Assembly: GCF_012396015.1 (NCBI RefSeq)
Contig: NZ_JAAXOQ010000014.1
Location: 46,687 to 110,686 of the forward strand
DNA: 64,000 bases
Source: Tsukamurella spumae
GTDB taxonomy: Bacteria; Actinomycetota; Actinomycetes; Mycobacteriales; Mycobacteriaceae
Reading direction: 5' to 3'
The notes below the pieces were generated by a model, which was given only the letters and a program-made list of their open reading frames with translations, made no database searches and had not been told where the DNA came from. Shown here piece after piece: positions 18,468 through 27,831 of the stretch (position 1 is the stretch's first letter; every line of letters begins with the position of its first letter). The translations under genes were made by a program, and so were the position numbers.

Positions 18468-19673
18468 ATGAGCGCAGCCGGTACCAGCGATTTCGTGACT
18501 GCAAGGCCAGCAGGCGCGGCCGGCTTCGTGCCCGCGCTCGAAGGAATGCGGGCGGTTGCGGCGATCGCCGTCATGCTCACCCACACCGCCTTCCAGACCG
18601 GTCAGGTCGGGCATTCGGTGATGGGCCGGGTCTGGGGCCGGTTCGACATGGCGGTCGCGCTGTTCTTCGCGTTGTCGGGTTTCCTGCTGTGGCGGGCGCA
18701 CGCGCGGGCCGCGTGGTCCGACGGTGCCGGGCCTGCGACGGGGCGGTACTACCGGTCGCGGATCGTGCGGATCATGCCGGCGTATCTGGTGGTCGCGGTG
18801 GTGGCGCTGGCACTCCTGCCGCGGGCGCACCCGCCGTCCGGCTCGACCTGGCTCGCGAACCTCTCGCTCACACAGGTCTTCGTGCCCTATGCGCTCACCG
18901 ACGGGCTCACCCAGATGTGGTCGCTGTCGGTGGAGATGCTGTTCTACCTGCTGCTGCCGCTCGCCGCGCTGGCACTGGCGCGGGTGCGCGGGGCGCGGGC
19001 GCGGTGGCGCGTGCCGGCCCTGCTGGTCGCCGCCGCGGCGTCGCTGTCCTGGGTGTGGGTCGGTGCCGCACTGGCATTGCCCCCGGGGGTGAACCATCAC
19101 AATTGGCTGCCCTCCTACGTGCCGTGGTTCGTCGCGGGCATGCTCCTCGCGGAGATGGTGTCGGCGCCCTCCGCCCGCTACGCCGGGGTGCGGCGGCTGG
19201 CGCGGCGCCGGATCTGTTGGCCCGCAGCCCTGGTCGTGTTCGTGGTGATCTGCACGCCGCTGGGCGGACCGGTGACGCTGGACAGCCCGGAGTCCTGGCA
19301 GTTCGCGGTCCGGATGGGTCTGGGCGGTGCGCTGGCCTTCCTGCTTCTGGCGCCGCTCGTGCTCGCGCCCGCGGGGGCGCCGTCGCGGTGGCTGGCGTCG
19401 GGGCCGATGCTGGCGCTGGGGCGCTGGTCGTACGGCATCTTCATCTGGCACCTCGTGGTGCTGACCGCGATCTTCCCGCTGTTCGCGATCATCCCGTTCA
19501 ACGGGGCCTTCGTGAAGGTGACGGTGTTGACCCTGGTCTTCTCGGTGGCGGTGGCGGCGTTGAGTTACGCCTGGGTGGAGGAGCCGGCTCGGCGGTGGCT
19601 CGCGCGACACGAGGCCCGACGGTCCGCCGTCAGGGCCGGGTCCGAGGGTGCGGTCGAGTCCGCTGGGGTGTAG
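18468..19673 (+). CDS. Acyltransferase 3 family membrane protein (Rv0228-like)
   Basis: This 401-residue integral membrane acyltransferase has about ten spans. The N-terminal FVPALEGMRAVAAIAVMLTH contains the family's conserved Arg and catalytic His region, followed by FFALSGFLLWR and YYRSRIVRIMPAYL. Enzymes of this family transfer acyl groups to sugars of surface glycans. In this setting the acceptor could be arabinan, lipoarabinomannan or a related lipid-linked glycan; this is inference. A TAGATT box lies nine bases before ATG 18468. The gene ends 112 bases before the convergent aftD, with a G-rich tract and a long palindrome in between. Confidence 0.86.
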   Translation: MSAAGTSDFVTARPAGAAGFVPALEGMRAVAAIAVMLTHTAFQTGQVGHSVMGRVWGRFDMAVALFFALSGFLLWRAHARAAWSDGAGPATGRYYRSRIVRIMPAYLVVAVVALALLPRAHPPSGSTWLANLSLTQVFVPYALTDGLTQMWSLSVEMLFYLLLPLAALALARVRGARARWRVPALLVAAAASLSWVWVGAALALPPGVNHHNWLPSYVPWFVAGMLLAEMVSAPSARYAGVRRLARRRICWPAALVVFVVICTPLGGPVTLDSPESWQFAVRMGLGGALAFLLLAPLVLAPAGAPSRWLASGPMLALGRWSYGIFIWHLVVLTAIFPLFAIIPFNGAFVKVTVLTLVFSVAVAALSYAWVEEPARRWLARHEARRSAVRAGSEGAVESAGV

Positions 19674-19701
19674 CTCCGGGCTCGGGCTCGGGCGCAGGCT
19701 C

Positions 19702-19724
19702 GGGGGCGGGGCCGGGGGCCGGGG
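19702..19724 (+). other. G-quadruplex motif
   Basis: Four runs of four or five G separated by one or two C lie just downstream of the acyltransferase stop, a canonical intramolecular G-quadruplex pattern on the plus strand. Confidence 0.55.
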
Positions 19725-19738
19725 CCGAGGGTGGTCGT

Positions 19739-19781
19739 CGCTCCGAAAGGGTATGCGCGCGGCGCATACCCTTTCCGAGCG
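19739..19781. terminator. Long palindrome between convergent genes, probable bidirectional terminator
   Basis: Arms of 20 bases at 19739-19758 and 19762-19781 pair with a single mismatch around a three-base centre. The palindrome lies between the acyltransferase and aftD stop codons and contains GCGCATACCC, which recurs in other intergenic gaps of this window. Confidence 0.75.
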
Positions 19782-19785
19782 ATCA

Positions 19786-22700
19786 CTACTCCTCGGCGGA
19801 GCGGGGCTCGACGGTCGACCACGCCATCAGCAGCACACCCACGAGCGCCAGGCCCTGAGGCCAGGGGCCGTGGCCGACGTAGCCGGCGTCGGCGTGCCAG
19901 GGGCCCGTCGCCAGCACCAACATTGCAGCGAGCACGAAACCCGCCGCGCCGAACACCCGCAGGGCGGCGCGGCGCTCGGCGGACACGTGCAGCGCGGAGA
20001 GGACCCAGGTCGCCGCGCCGGTCGCGACCCAGATCGCGAGCCCGGGCCAGCCGCTCAGCACGAACGCCGCCGCGCCCACACCGACCGCCGCGAGCAACCC
20101 CGGGCGCCAGGCGCGCACGGCGGCACGGGCACCGGGCCGCGAACCCGGCACCAGCGCCAGCGCGGCGAGGATCACGAGCAGGACCAACCCGCCGAACAGC
20201 CCGATCCGGTACGGCGCGTTCAGCGAGAACCGCAGTGTCACAGCGCCGTCGGTCCCCGCGGGAACCACCCACCCCTGCTGCCAACCGTTGACGGTCACGG
20301 CGCGCAGCGGCTTCCCGTCCGGTCCGGTCGCGGCCCAACCCGGGTTCCGGCTCTCGGGCACGACGAGGACCTGGTCGGCGGTCGCGCCGCTGACGGTCAC
20401 GACGCGACGGTCGGGGGTCCAGCTCTGCACCTTCACACTCTCGTCCCGCTGCACGCGGCCGGAAGTGTCGTCCGCGGACACCGACGCGGGCGTGTCCAGG
20501 CTCAGCGTCTCCACGCTGAACGCGAGCCCGGGCGTCGCAACGATCTGCGTCCGCCCCGCGGGAAGGGGGAGTGGGGTGGAATCGCAGGCCACGGCTCGGA
20601 CCGGCGCACCGTCGCGCAGTTCCCGCGCACTCGCCTCGAGCCGGAACCGGACCTCCCGGTCGCCGACCCGCACCGTCGGGCCCGTCTCGCACGGCACCGT
20701 GATCGGGCGGTCCGCGGGGGCGGGCTCGGATCCGGGCACGGGCGCACCGTCGGGCCCGACGGCCTGGACCTCGGCCAGTCCCGGCGCCATCTTCTCGGGG
20801 AAGCCGAGGGCGTTGATGTTGAGCCGTTCATCCCAGTCCAGCAGGGAGATTGAGATCGAATCGGTCACGGCGGGATCGACTTTCACCGTGACGGAATCGC
20901 CCGCCGGCACCTCGCGCACCTGCCGGCCGGTACCCAGGTCGATCCCCACCCGCGTGGGCCGGGCGGGCGCCTCGCCGCGGGGCATCGTCAGCGTCAGGCC
21001 TGCGACCAGCTGCGCCGCCGGCAGCCGCAGGCGCAGGATCGGCTTCGGCGAGGTGGGCTGCGTGACCGACTGCGGCGCGGTCCAGGAGGTGTTCGGGTCG
21101 CCGTCCGTCACCGCCGCGGAACTGCCCCGACCGTCGCCGACCGCCGACTCCGCATAGGCCGACGGCGCCGCCGGATTCGCGAGCAGCGTCGACAGCGCCT
21201 GGCCGGGCCGGGCGCGCACCGTCATCGCGGGCAGCACGGCCGGGGCGCCGGGACCGTCGACGGTGCGCCGCAGCGGGCCGGGCTCCTCGGATCCGATCGC
21301 GATGTCGGCGCACTGCACCGGGCCCGGCGCGCCCTTCTCCCCGGGCGTGACGACGCAACCCGAGCGGCCCATCGTGTCCTGCCCGAAGACCCAGCGCTCC
21401 GCAGGGCCGGACCGCGGCAGGACCACGTCGTGACGGGTGGGGATCGCGCGAGCGGTCCGGGCGTCGGTCAGTTGCGCCTCGGAGATCGCGAACTGGTTGC
21501 CCCAGGTGTGATCGGTGGTGTCGGCGGCGGTGATCCGTACCCAGCGCGTCGGCTCGGACGGCGCGACCAGCGTGATCGGGGTGTTCGCCGTGACCGGATC
21601 GGAGTAGACGGTGCCCGCCTCCGTCGAGATCAGCAGCCGGGTGACCGCGGGGCCCAGCGCCCGCCCGACGGTGACCGTCACCGAGAGATCGCCCCGCGCC
21701 TCGGGCAGCGTGAACTGCAACCACTGGCCGAGCGCGTGGTCGAGGCCCGACGACACCCACGAGGTGTTCTTGTCGCCGTCGACCGCCGCGGCCGGACCGG
21801 CACCGGGGAGCACCGTGCCGAGCTGCGTCGCGTCCGCCGCGGAGCTCGAGGCCGTGACGCTCGCGCCGTCGTCGGAGCCGGCTCCGGCGTTCCAGGCCCC
21901 GTCGACCGGGCCCGCGCCCGCGACGGGGTAGTCGGGCAATCGGTTGAGCGTGCGACGCGGATCGTCGGCGGTGCGGATCGCGGAGCTGTGGTCGTCGACC
22001 CGGCCGTAGTCGGTCTCGCGGTTCTTCGGCGTGTCCGTGACGGTCAGCGGACCGTCGGGCAGGCCGGCGGCGGCCGCGTCCGAGGCGAGCAGCGCCGAGC
22101 CCAGCTCCCTGCGGCCTGCGGCCGCGGCGTCGGCCTGCAGCGTGAGCAGCGACTCCGGGCCGCCGGCGATCCGCGGCATCGACGCCAGGTCGGTGACGTA
22201 CGGGCCGGTGGGGGCGGCACCGTCGACCCGGTAGATCGTGATGGCCGGCAGGGGCGGCCGGAGCCCGGAGTCGACGACCACCTTCTCGACGGTCGGCGGC
22301 GCGACCTCGGGCCCGAACCGGGCGACCTCGCTGATCCCGGGCGAGCCCTCGATCGCGGCGCGGGCCAGCGCCGGGCGCGCCGAACGGGACGTGTCCGGGT
22401 CGAGGTCGGCCCGCAGCACGAGGTAGGAGATGCCCTGCCGGCGCAGCGTGGCCGCGAGACCCGCCGAGGGGGTTCCCGCGCTGAACAGGCGCTGTACCGA
22501 GTCGAGGGCCCGGATCGCGCCCGGCGGATTGAGCGGAATCGCGTCGCGCACGGCCCACGGGGTCTGGGCCAGGGGCTGGATCGGCTCGTCGCGGGTCAGT
22601 CCCCACAGCTGCGCGCCGAACGGGGCGCCCGGCACGACCAGGGCGCGTTCGGCGCGCGCCTGGCCCGGTGCGGTGCCCGCGGCGTGCGCCGACAGCCAGT

Positions 22701-24057
22701 CCGCCGCCTGTGACCAGTAGTCGGGGATCCGGTCGTAGGGACCGCGCGGCGCGAGCTTGCCGGTCCAGGCCATGCCGCCCGCCAGCGCCAGCACCACGAC
22801 GACGGCGAGCGCGCCCGCGGCGAGCCGGTCCTGCTCGGGGTGCGCCAGGGCCCGCCGCACGCGCGCCGGTCCGACGGTGCCCGGCAGCGGCGCCCGCGCG
22901 AGCAGGTGCGCCAGGCCCAGGACGAGCGGCAATCGCAGGAGGGGCTCGAGCTTGTAGACATTGCGCAGCGGCGCGCCGACGCTGTCGAGGAAGACGCGCA
23001 CCGGCTCGGCGAAGGGGGAGCCCAGCCCGCTCGCGTAGCCCGCGCCGATGCCGGCCAACCCGATCAGGAGCACCGTCGCCCAGACGCCGCGCGAGGGCAT
23101 GCCGCGCATGGTGAGTCCGGCGATGCCGGCCGCGGCGAGCAGGCCCGTGACCACCACGGCGGCCGGCGCGGTGGTCAGCATCGCGCCGGCCGCGCGCTCG
23201 TCGGAGATGAAGGGGCTCCAGGACGTGGTGCCGCGGAGGACCTCGGGCAGCGACGCCCACTGCGTCGTTGCCCGGGAGGACTCGATGAACTCGAGGAACG
23301 GCGGGCTGACCCGGCCCATGATGAGCAGCGGCACGATCCACCAGGTGGTGGCGAGCGCGACGCACACCGCCCACCAGGCGCTGAAGGTCCAGAACCGTCG
23401 GGTGCCCCTGCCGATCCGGGCGTTCAGGAGCCACCACAGCGCGGCGACCGCGCAGGCGAAGCCGGTGGCCACGGCGTTGACCGCGCCCATCAGCGCGACC
23501 GCGAACGCGGAGCGGGCGGCCAGGTTCCGCAGCGGGACGTCGCTTCCCCGCAACATCTGGACCAGCGGCAACAGCACCCACGGCGCGAGCATCACCGGCG
23601 CGGTCTCGGAGCTGATCGCGCCGAGCGTGGTGAGCACCTGCGGCGCCAGTACGAACGCGGCCGCGGCGACGATCCGGCTGCCGCGCGACCCGGTGGCCAA
23701 CGCCTCGGTGAGCCGGACGATCCCCCAGAACCCGGCGAACAGCAGCAGCGCCCACCACAACCGCTGCGTGATCCACGGCGGAAGGTGCAGGAGTTGGCCG
23801 AGGGCGAAGAAGGCGCCGTGCGGGAAGAAGTAGCCGTAGGCCTGGTTCTGCACCTGGCCCAGCGGCGACTGGCTGGACCAGATGTTCGCCGCCCGGGCGA
23901 GGAAGCCGATGGGGTTCGCGGTGAGGTCGAGCTTGGTGTCCGCGACGATCTTGCCCGGGGAACTGAGGAAGCTCAGCGCGAGCAGGGCGACGAACGCCCA
24001 CGCGCCTGCGCGGCGGGTCAGGGGTTCGTCGGAGAGCTGGGGGCTACTTGTTGGCAC
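19786..24057 (-). CDS. aftD: Alpha-(1->3)-arabinofuranosyltransferase AftD
   Basis: A 1423-residue GT-C glycosyltransferase that uses decaprenyl-phosphoryl-arabinose to branch the arabinan of arabinogalactan and lipoarabinomannan. About a dozen membrane spans occupy the first 450 residues. The first extracytoplasmic loop holds DTKLDL at residues 40-45, whose acidic residues are candidates for catalysis. A very large periplasmic part (about 450-1280) contains repeated beta-rich segments of carbohydrate-binding type (for example NTSWVSSGLDHALGQWLQF and NTSWTAPQSV), and four spans close the protein. Size and organisation match mycobacterial AftD. It begins inside the end of the upstream small-protein gene (14-base overlap), so the two are coupled. 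Confidence 0.92.
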   Translation of the reverse strand: MPTSSPQLSDEPLTRRAGAWAFVALLALSFLSSPGKIVADTKLDLTANPIGFLARAANIWSSQSPLGQVQNQAYGYFFPHGAFFALGQLLHLPPWITQRLWWALLLFAGFWGIVRLTEALATGSRGSRIVAAAAFVLAPQVLTTLGAISSETAPVMLAPWVLLPLVQMLRGSDVPLRNLAARSAFAVALMGAVNAVATGFACAVAALWWLLNARIGRGTRRFWTFSAWWAVCVALATTWWIVPLLIMGRVSPPFLEFIESSRATTQWASLPEVLRGTTSWSPFISDERAAGAMLTTAPAAVVVTGLLAAAGIAGLTMRGMPSRGVWATVLLIGLAGIGAGYASGLGSPFAEPVRVFLDSVGAPLRNVYKLEPLLRLPLVLGLAHLLARAPLPGTVGPARVRRALAHPEQDRLAAGALAVVVVLALAGGMAWTGKLAPRGPYDRIPDYWSQAADWLSAHAAGTAPGQARAERALVVPGAPFGAQLWGLTRDEPIQPLAQTPWAVRDAIPLNPPGAIRALDSVQRLFSAGTPSAGLAATLRRQGISYLVLRADLDPDTSRSARPALARAAIEGSPGISEVARFGPEVAPPTVEKVVVDSGLRPPLPAITIYRVDGAAPTGPYVTDLASMPRIAGGPESLLTLQADAAAAGRRELGSALLASDAAAAGLPDGPLTVTDTPKNRETDYGRVDDHSSAIRTADDPRRTLNRLPDYPVAGAGPVDGAWNAGAGSDDGASVTASSSAADATQLGTVLPGAGPAAAVDGDKNTSWVSSGLDHALGQWLQFTLPEARGDLSVTVTVGRALGPAVTRLLISTEAGTVYSDPVTANTPITLVAPSEPTRWVRITAADTTDHTWGNQFAISEAQLTDARTARAIPTRHDVVLPRSGPAERWVFGQDTMGRSGCVVTPGEKGAPGPVQCADIAIGSEEPGPLRRTVDGPGAPAVLPAMTVRARPGQALSTLLANPAAPSAYAESAVGDGRGSSAAVTDGDPNTSWTAPQSVTQPTSPKPILRLRLPAAQLVAGLTLTMPRGEAPARPTRVGIDLGTGRQVREVPAGDSVTVKVDPAVTDSISISLLDWDERLNINALGFPEKMAPGLAEVQAVGPDGAPVPGSEPAPADRPITVPCETGPTVRVGDREVRFRLEASARELRDGAPVRAVACDSTPLPLPAGRTQIVATPGLAFSVETLSLDTPASVSADDTSGRVQRDESVKVQSWTPDRRVVTVSGATADQVLVVPESRNPGWAATGPDGKPLRAVTVNGWQQGWVVPAGTDGAVTLRFSLNAPYRIGLFGGLVLLVILAALALVPGSRPGARAAVRAWRPGLLAAVGVGAAAFVLSGWPGLAIWVATGAATWVLSALHVSAERRAALRVFGAAGFVLAAMLVLATGPWHADAGYVGHGPWPQGLALVGVLLMAWSTVEPRSAEE

Positions 24058-24244
24058 CCGAGTCGTCGCGCTCGCCGTAGTTCGACGAGCCCTGCAGGAA
24101 GCCCTTGTCCTTCGACACGGTGTTGATATCGGTGGACGGCGTGGTCTGGCCGACGGCCGCGCCGCTCACCAGTGCGAGGGCCACGGCGACGACGATTCCG
24201 GCGAGCGCGGCCGTAGCGCCGGCGATGATCGAGGTGCGGTCCAT
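24044..24244 (-). CDS. Small single-span protein (DUF2613-like, Rv0236A-like)
   Basis: This 66-residue protein has one hydrophobic segment at residues 8-32 (AGATAALAGIVVAVALALVSG) in shortened form, followed by a polar tail. It matches the small protein that I remember directly upstream of aftD in mycobacteria. ATG 24244 was chosen because the upstream in-frame extension is arginine-rich and lacks family character. The last 14 bases overlap aftD, which suggests joint translation and perhaps joint function in arabinan synthesis; its biochemical role is unknown. Confidence 0.8.
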   Translation of the reverse strand: MDRTSIIAGATAALAGIVVAVALALVSGAAVGQTTPSTDINTVSKDKGFLQGSSNYGERDDSGANK

Positions 24245-24261
24245 GGCCGCGAGTCTACAGG

Positions 24262-24756
24262 CTAGAGGTCGGCGCAGCCCGAGGGCACGATCATCACGGG
24301 CCGCTGGCAGCCGCGCAGGACGTGCTCCGAGACGGACGAGTGCCACAGTGCCTTGATGCCGGAGATTCCGCGGCTGCCGGACACGATCACGTCGACGTCG
24401 TCGGTGTCCGACGCGGCGATCAGTGCGGCCCAGACCGTGGTGGACACCTCGACCAGCTCACCCCGGGCGGCGAACCCGGAGGCGGCCGCGAGATCGACGC
24501 CCTCCCGATTGGTCTTGATCGCCTCGTCGTGCACGATGTCGCTCTCGCGGGTCAGGGCGGTCTCGGCGGCTCCGGCCCCGGCGACGCCCGACATCGCGGA
24601 CAGGCGGGCGGCCTGGTGGATCGTGGACTCCCAGGCGGTGACCACGATCGCCTCGGCGTCGCGCCCCTGGGCGAGCACCTTGCTGGCGTACTTCACGGCG
24701 CGCTGGGAGGACTCCGAGCCGTCGTACGCGATCAGAACCTTGACGGGGACACTCAT
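24262..24756 (-). CDS. Universal stress protein (UspA family)
   Basis: A 164-residue single-domain USP with the N-terminal VLIAYDGSESS strand-loop and the C-terminal nucleotide-binding stretch GSRGISGIKALWHSSVS followed by PVMIVP. The ATP-type signature G-x2-G-x9-G-S/T is present except that Ser replaces the last Gly, so ATP binding is likely but not certain. ATG 24756 has GAGGTGA nine bases upstream. It lies just 17 bases upstream of the Rv0236A-like/aftD unit on the same strand and could be cotranscribed with it. Confidence 0.88.
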   Translation of the reverse strand: MSVPVKVLIAYDGSESSQRAVKYASKVLAQGRDAEAIVVTAWESTIHQAARLSAMSGVAGAGAAETALTRESDIVHDEAIKTNREGVDLAAASGFAARGELVEVSTTVWAALIAASDTDDVDVIVSGSRGISGIKALWHSSVSEHVLRGCQRPVMIVPSGCADL

Positions 24757-24840
24757 GCGGATCACCTCGATGCTCGCGGTTATCTGATAGGTCCAGATTA
24801 CGCCGAAACCGCCGAGTTGCAAGATGCAAGTACGGGCGTG

Positions 24841-25767
24841 TCAGCGGTGGTATCGGCGGGCCAGTTCGGGGTCGGACTCCCACCACAGGCCGTTCGACGG
24901 TGCGCCCCCACTCACCTGCTCGTCGTCGGCGCGCGCCGCGTCGCGGGCGTCCTCGGCCGCGTCCACCCGGACCTGCCGGGCGGCGTCCTCGCGGCGCAGC
25001 GCGAACATGAGGAGCACCAGGAAGGGCAGGCCGAACAGATCCGCGAGCAGCCACAGCATGCCCGCCCCGATCGTCTGCGACAGTCGCATGGAGTCCTCGC
25101 CGAAACCCAGCGCGGCGTAGTGCGCGGCGTACAGCAGCGGTCCGAGCCACACGACGATCCCGAGGACCCCGTCGGCCAGCGATTCGACCAGCGTGATCAG
25201 CAGCGACAGGCCCTGCGGATAGCGCCGCGGCACCGGATCGGCCTGGATGCGGGTGTAGAAGTACACGAAGCCGGCGAGGACGAGCAGGCAGCGCGTGAGC
25301 AGGTCGAGCGCGGGATTGCGCATCGCCGCGAGGTTCCAGCCGGAGAAGAGCAGCACCCACGGCGTCACCAGCAGCAGGCCGGAGCCCACGGCGGGGTGCC
25401 CGAGCACGCGGGCGAGGGGGCTGCGCAGCGCCCGGAGTGCGGCGGACCGTCGGGCTGCCGGCAGGCGGCTGCCGAAGACCGTGAGCGGCATCCCCGATGC
25501 CAGGCCCAGCGGCACCACATACAGCAGCAGCGTGATCTGCAGTGCCCGGACCCAGAACAGACGCGGCGCGTACTCCGTGATCGGGCCGCACGCGATCGCC
25601 GCGGCCGTCGCGCACCCGACGACGACGAACGCGACGCGGCGTGCGGTCGGCACCGAGCGTCCCCGCGCGGCCCACAGGTAGGCCGCCGCGAGCAGGATCG
25701 CCGCGACGCCGAGCCCGTCCGCTTGCCAGTCGCCCAGCCAGGCGGAAGCGGGGATTGCGATACTCAC
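24841..25767 (-). CDS. CtaG-like (caa3-type) cytochrome oxidase assembly / copper-related membrane protein
   Basis: The 308-residue protein has about eight spans and the hallmark pattern of the caa3_CtaG family: conserved YFYTRIQADPVP-type loop, SLADGVLGIVV and a C-terminal LWWESDPELARRYHR tail. The family is linked to copper delivery for cytochrome c oxidase and in actinobacteria is sometimes fused to CopD. Start GTG 25767 was chosen because upstream in-frame sequence is not hydrophobic. It diverges, with 76 bases between, from a lipoprotein bearing a His/Met-rich motif, which supports a copper role by association. Confidence 0.82.
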   Translation of the reverse strand: MSIAIPASAWLGDWQADGLGVAAILLAAAYLWAARGRSVPTARRVAFVVVGCATAAAIACGPITEYAPRLFWVRALQITLLLYVVPLGLASGMPLTVFGSRLPAARRSAALRALRSPLARVLGHPAVGSGLLLVTPWVLLFSGWNLAAMRNPALDLLTRCLLVLAGFVYFYTRIQADPVPRRYPQGLSLLITLVESLADGVLGIVVWLGPLLYAAHYAALGFGEDSMRLSQTIGAGMLWLLADLFGLPFLVLLMFALRREDAARQVRVDAAEDARDAARADDEQVSGGAPSNGLWWESDPELARRYHR

Positions 25768-25843
25768 TGTCGAACCGTACGTCCTGGTCCGCAGTAGACG
25801 ACAGGGTGCGAGCGGCGCAAACCGACCTGAACACGGAGAAACC

Positions 25844-26593
25844 ATGACGAAGTACTTCCGCCCGACCGGCGTTGCCGCCGCCGCGGTGACCGCCGCCGCG
25901 CTCGTCGCCGGGTGCAATGGTGGGGGTTCTTCCACCACGACGATGGATCACAGCGGTCACTCCATGAGCATGACTACGACCGCGACGGCTGCGGCGGCGG
26001 CGAAGCCCGCGAAGGACCTCGCGCTCACCGCCGCCGAGCTGCCGCCGGGCATCACGGCCGTGCCCGTCGGGCAGACGCAGCTCCAGAAGTCCGTCGATCA
26101 GTTGTCGGGCGCCGCCGAAGGCGCCACCATCACCCCGGCCTCGTGCGGGTCCGGCACGACCATCGTCGATGCGGCGAAGAAGCTGGACGTCTCGCAGCTG
26201 GGCATGGCGGTCGGCACCGTCGGGACGGGCGTGGCGAGCGAGTCGGTCATCGCGCAGAAGCCCGATGTGCAGAAGCTGCGCGATTCGTACCGGGGTGCCT
26301 GCAAGTCGGTGACCGCGGACATCTCGGTGCAGGGTCAGAAGGTCCGTACGCAGACGGCGACGACCGTCGTCGCCGACGCGCCGAAGACCAAGGCGGACGA
26401 CCTCGTCGTGATCGAGCAGACCGCCACCTCGGAGGTCGCGGGGCAGAGTACGAAGCAGAGGTCCCTCGTCGGCGTCGCCCGGGTCGGGTCCTACGCCGTC
26501 TCCGTGGTCGTGATGTCGATGGACGGCACCCCCGACCGCGCGCTGTTCGACAAGTTCCTCGTCGCCTCGATCGACAAGGTCGCGAAGGGCTGA
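25844..26593 (+). CDS. Secreted lipoprotein with His/Met-rich motif (putative copper-binding)
   Basis: The 249-residue precursor has a signal peptide ending in the lipobox LVAGC (lipidated Cys24). Immediately after a short linker is MDHSGHSMSM (residues 34-43), with two His and three Met arranged as in bacterial copper-binding proteins. The remaining 180 residues form a mixed alpha/beta domain with two cysteines (TPASCGSG and RGACKSV). The length and pattern are like the PknH-type extracellular sensor domains of mycobacterial lipoproteins, but I cannot assign a family. A GGAG site precedes ATG 25844. The divergent CtaG-like gene supports a metal-handling role; this is inference. Confidence 0.78.
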   Translation: MTKYFRPTGVAAAAVTAAALVAGCNGGGSSTTTMDHSGHSMSMTTTATAAAAAKPAKDLALTAAELPPGITAVPVGQTQLQKSVDQLSGAAEGATITPASCGSGTTIVDAAKKLDVSQLGMAVGTVGTGVASESVIAQKPDVQKLRDSYRGACKSVTADISVQGQKVRTQTATTVVADAPKTKADDLVVIEQTATSEVAGQSTKQRSLVGVARVGSYAVSVVVMSMDGTPDRALFDKFLVASIDKVAKG

Positions 26594-26618
26594 CGGCGAA
26601 TCTGACACACTGATCCCG

Positions 26619-27779
26619 ATGCGACATCACCGGAACCTCATGATCGTGGTGGTCGCCGCGGCCGCTGTGGCCGCGTGCGGCACCTCCACGCCCGACGCGC
26701 CGTCGACGACCACGACGGCCGCGCGGGCGGCGAGCTCGACGGCCTCCGCGGCACCGTCGGGCCCGGGACGCTCGGGGGCCTGCGGGACCGACTTCCTCGC
26801 GAAGTTGACGGTGCGCGAGAAGGTCGGGCAGTTGCTGATGGTTGGCGTGAAGGACGCCGCCGACGCCCGCCGCGCGGTGCAGCAGGGCGCGGGCGGGGTG
26901 TTCATCGGTAGTTGGACCGACAAGGGCGTGTTCTCCGGCGGCACCCTGCAGGCGGTGGCGAAGGCGGGCAAGGTGCCGGCGATGGTGTCGGTCGACGAGG
27001 AGGGTGGCCGCGTCTCCCGCGTGCCCGGCGCGAACCTCGTCTCGGCGCGGGAGTTGGCGCGCACGATGAGTGTGGACGAGGCGCGGGCCGAGGGGGCGCG
27101 GGTCGGCAAGCTCATGAAGTCGATGGGCATCACGGTGGATTTCGCGCCCGACGCCGATGTCTCCGCGCAGCCCGACGACTCCGTCATCGGCGACCGCTCG
27201 TACTCGAACGACCCCGCCGTGGTCACGAGGTACTCCCAGGCCTTCGCGGCGGGCCTGCGCGACGGTGGCGTGTACCCGGTGTTCAAGCACTTCCCGGGGC
27301 ACGGCAGCTCGTCCGGCGACTCGCATCAGGGCGGCGTCAGCGTGCCGCCGTTGAGCAAGCTCAAGACCCGGGATCTCCTCCCGTTCCGCGCGGCCGCCGC
27401 GTCCGGCGACGCGGGCATCATGGTGGGCCACCTGACGGTGCCCGGGCTGACCGAACCGGGCCTGCCCACCAGTCTGAGTCCCGCGACCATGCACCTGCTG
27501 CGCACGGGATCCGGGTACGGCGCCAAGCCCTTCGACGGCCCGATCTTCACCGACGACCTGTCCGGCATGAAGGCGATCACCAACGAGTTCAGCGTGCCGC
27601 AGGCGGTGACCAAGGCGCTCGTCGCCGGGGCCGACGTCGCGCTGTGGATCTCGACCGACCAGTTGGGTGCCGCGATGGATGCGGTCGAGGCCGCGGTCAC
27701 GTCGGGGCGGCTCACCCGCAAGCAGCTCGACGGCTCGGTGCTCCGCGTGGCCCGCGCCAAGCATGTCGTCACCTGCTGA
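26619..27779 (+). CDS. lpqI: Glycoside hydrolase family 3 lipoprotein LpqI (NagZ-like beta-N-acetylglucosaminidase)
   Basis: This 386-residue lipoprotein (lipobox VAAC, Cys20) should be anchored outside the membrane. It carries the GH3/NagZ signatures SVDEEGGRVSR, KHFPGHG-x4-DSH (general acid/base His-Asp dyad) and FTDDLSG, which holds the nucleophile aspartate. The enzyme removes N-acetylglucosamine from muropeptides during peptidoglycan turnover and recycling. A threonine/alanine-rich linker follows the lipid anchor. Its position next to the aftD region and before a TetR gene matches M. tuberculosis Rv0237. It starts 25 bases after the preceding lipoprotein; a weak CACACT box lies seven bases before the ATG. 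Confidence 0.92.
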   Translation: MRHHRNLMIVVVAAAAVAACGTSTPDAPSTTTTAARAASSTASAAPSGPGRSGACGTDFLAKLTVREKVGQLLMVGVKDAADARRAVQQGAGGVFIGSWTDKGVFSGGTLQAVAKAGKVPAMVSVDEEGGRVSRVPGANLVSARELARTMSVDEARAEGARVGKLMKSMGITVDFAPDADVSAQPDDSVIGDRSYSNDPAVVTRYSQAFAAGLRDGGVYPVFKHFPGHGSSSGDSHQGGVSVPPLSKLKTRDLLPFRAAAASGDAGIMVGHLTVPGLTEPGLPTSLSPATMHLLRTGSGYGAKPFDGPIFTDDLSGMKAITNEFSVPQAVTKALVAGADVALWISTDQLGAAMDAVEAAVTSGRLTRKQLDGSVLRVARAKHVVTC

Positions 27780-27800
27780 GGGCGGCGGATTCTCCCGGAA

Positions 27801-27816
27801 CTTACTTGCGGGTAAC
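27801..27816. promoter_or_regulatory. Operator CTTACTTGCGGGTAAC upstream of tetR
   Basis: A TTAC-N6-GTAA site located just upstream of the -10 box TAATAT (27826-27831). Similar sites lie at the fabG4/fadA2 and fadE5 promoters. Confidence 0.6.
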
Positions 27817-27831
27817 CCTGTGGGCTAATAT

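Noticed and set aside
22031..22713. Plus-strand frames within aftD
   Set aside because: They are shadows of the large arabinosyltransferase gene and show no independent coding features.
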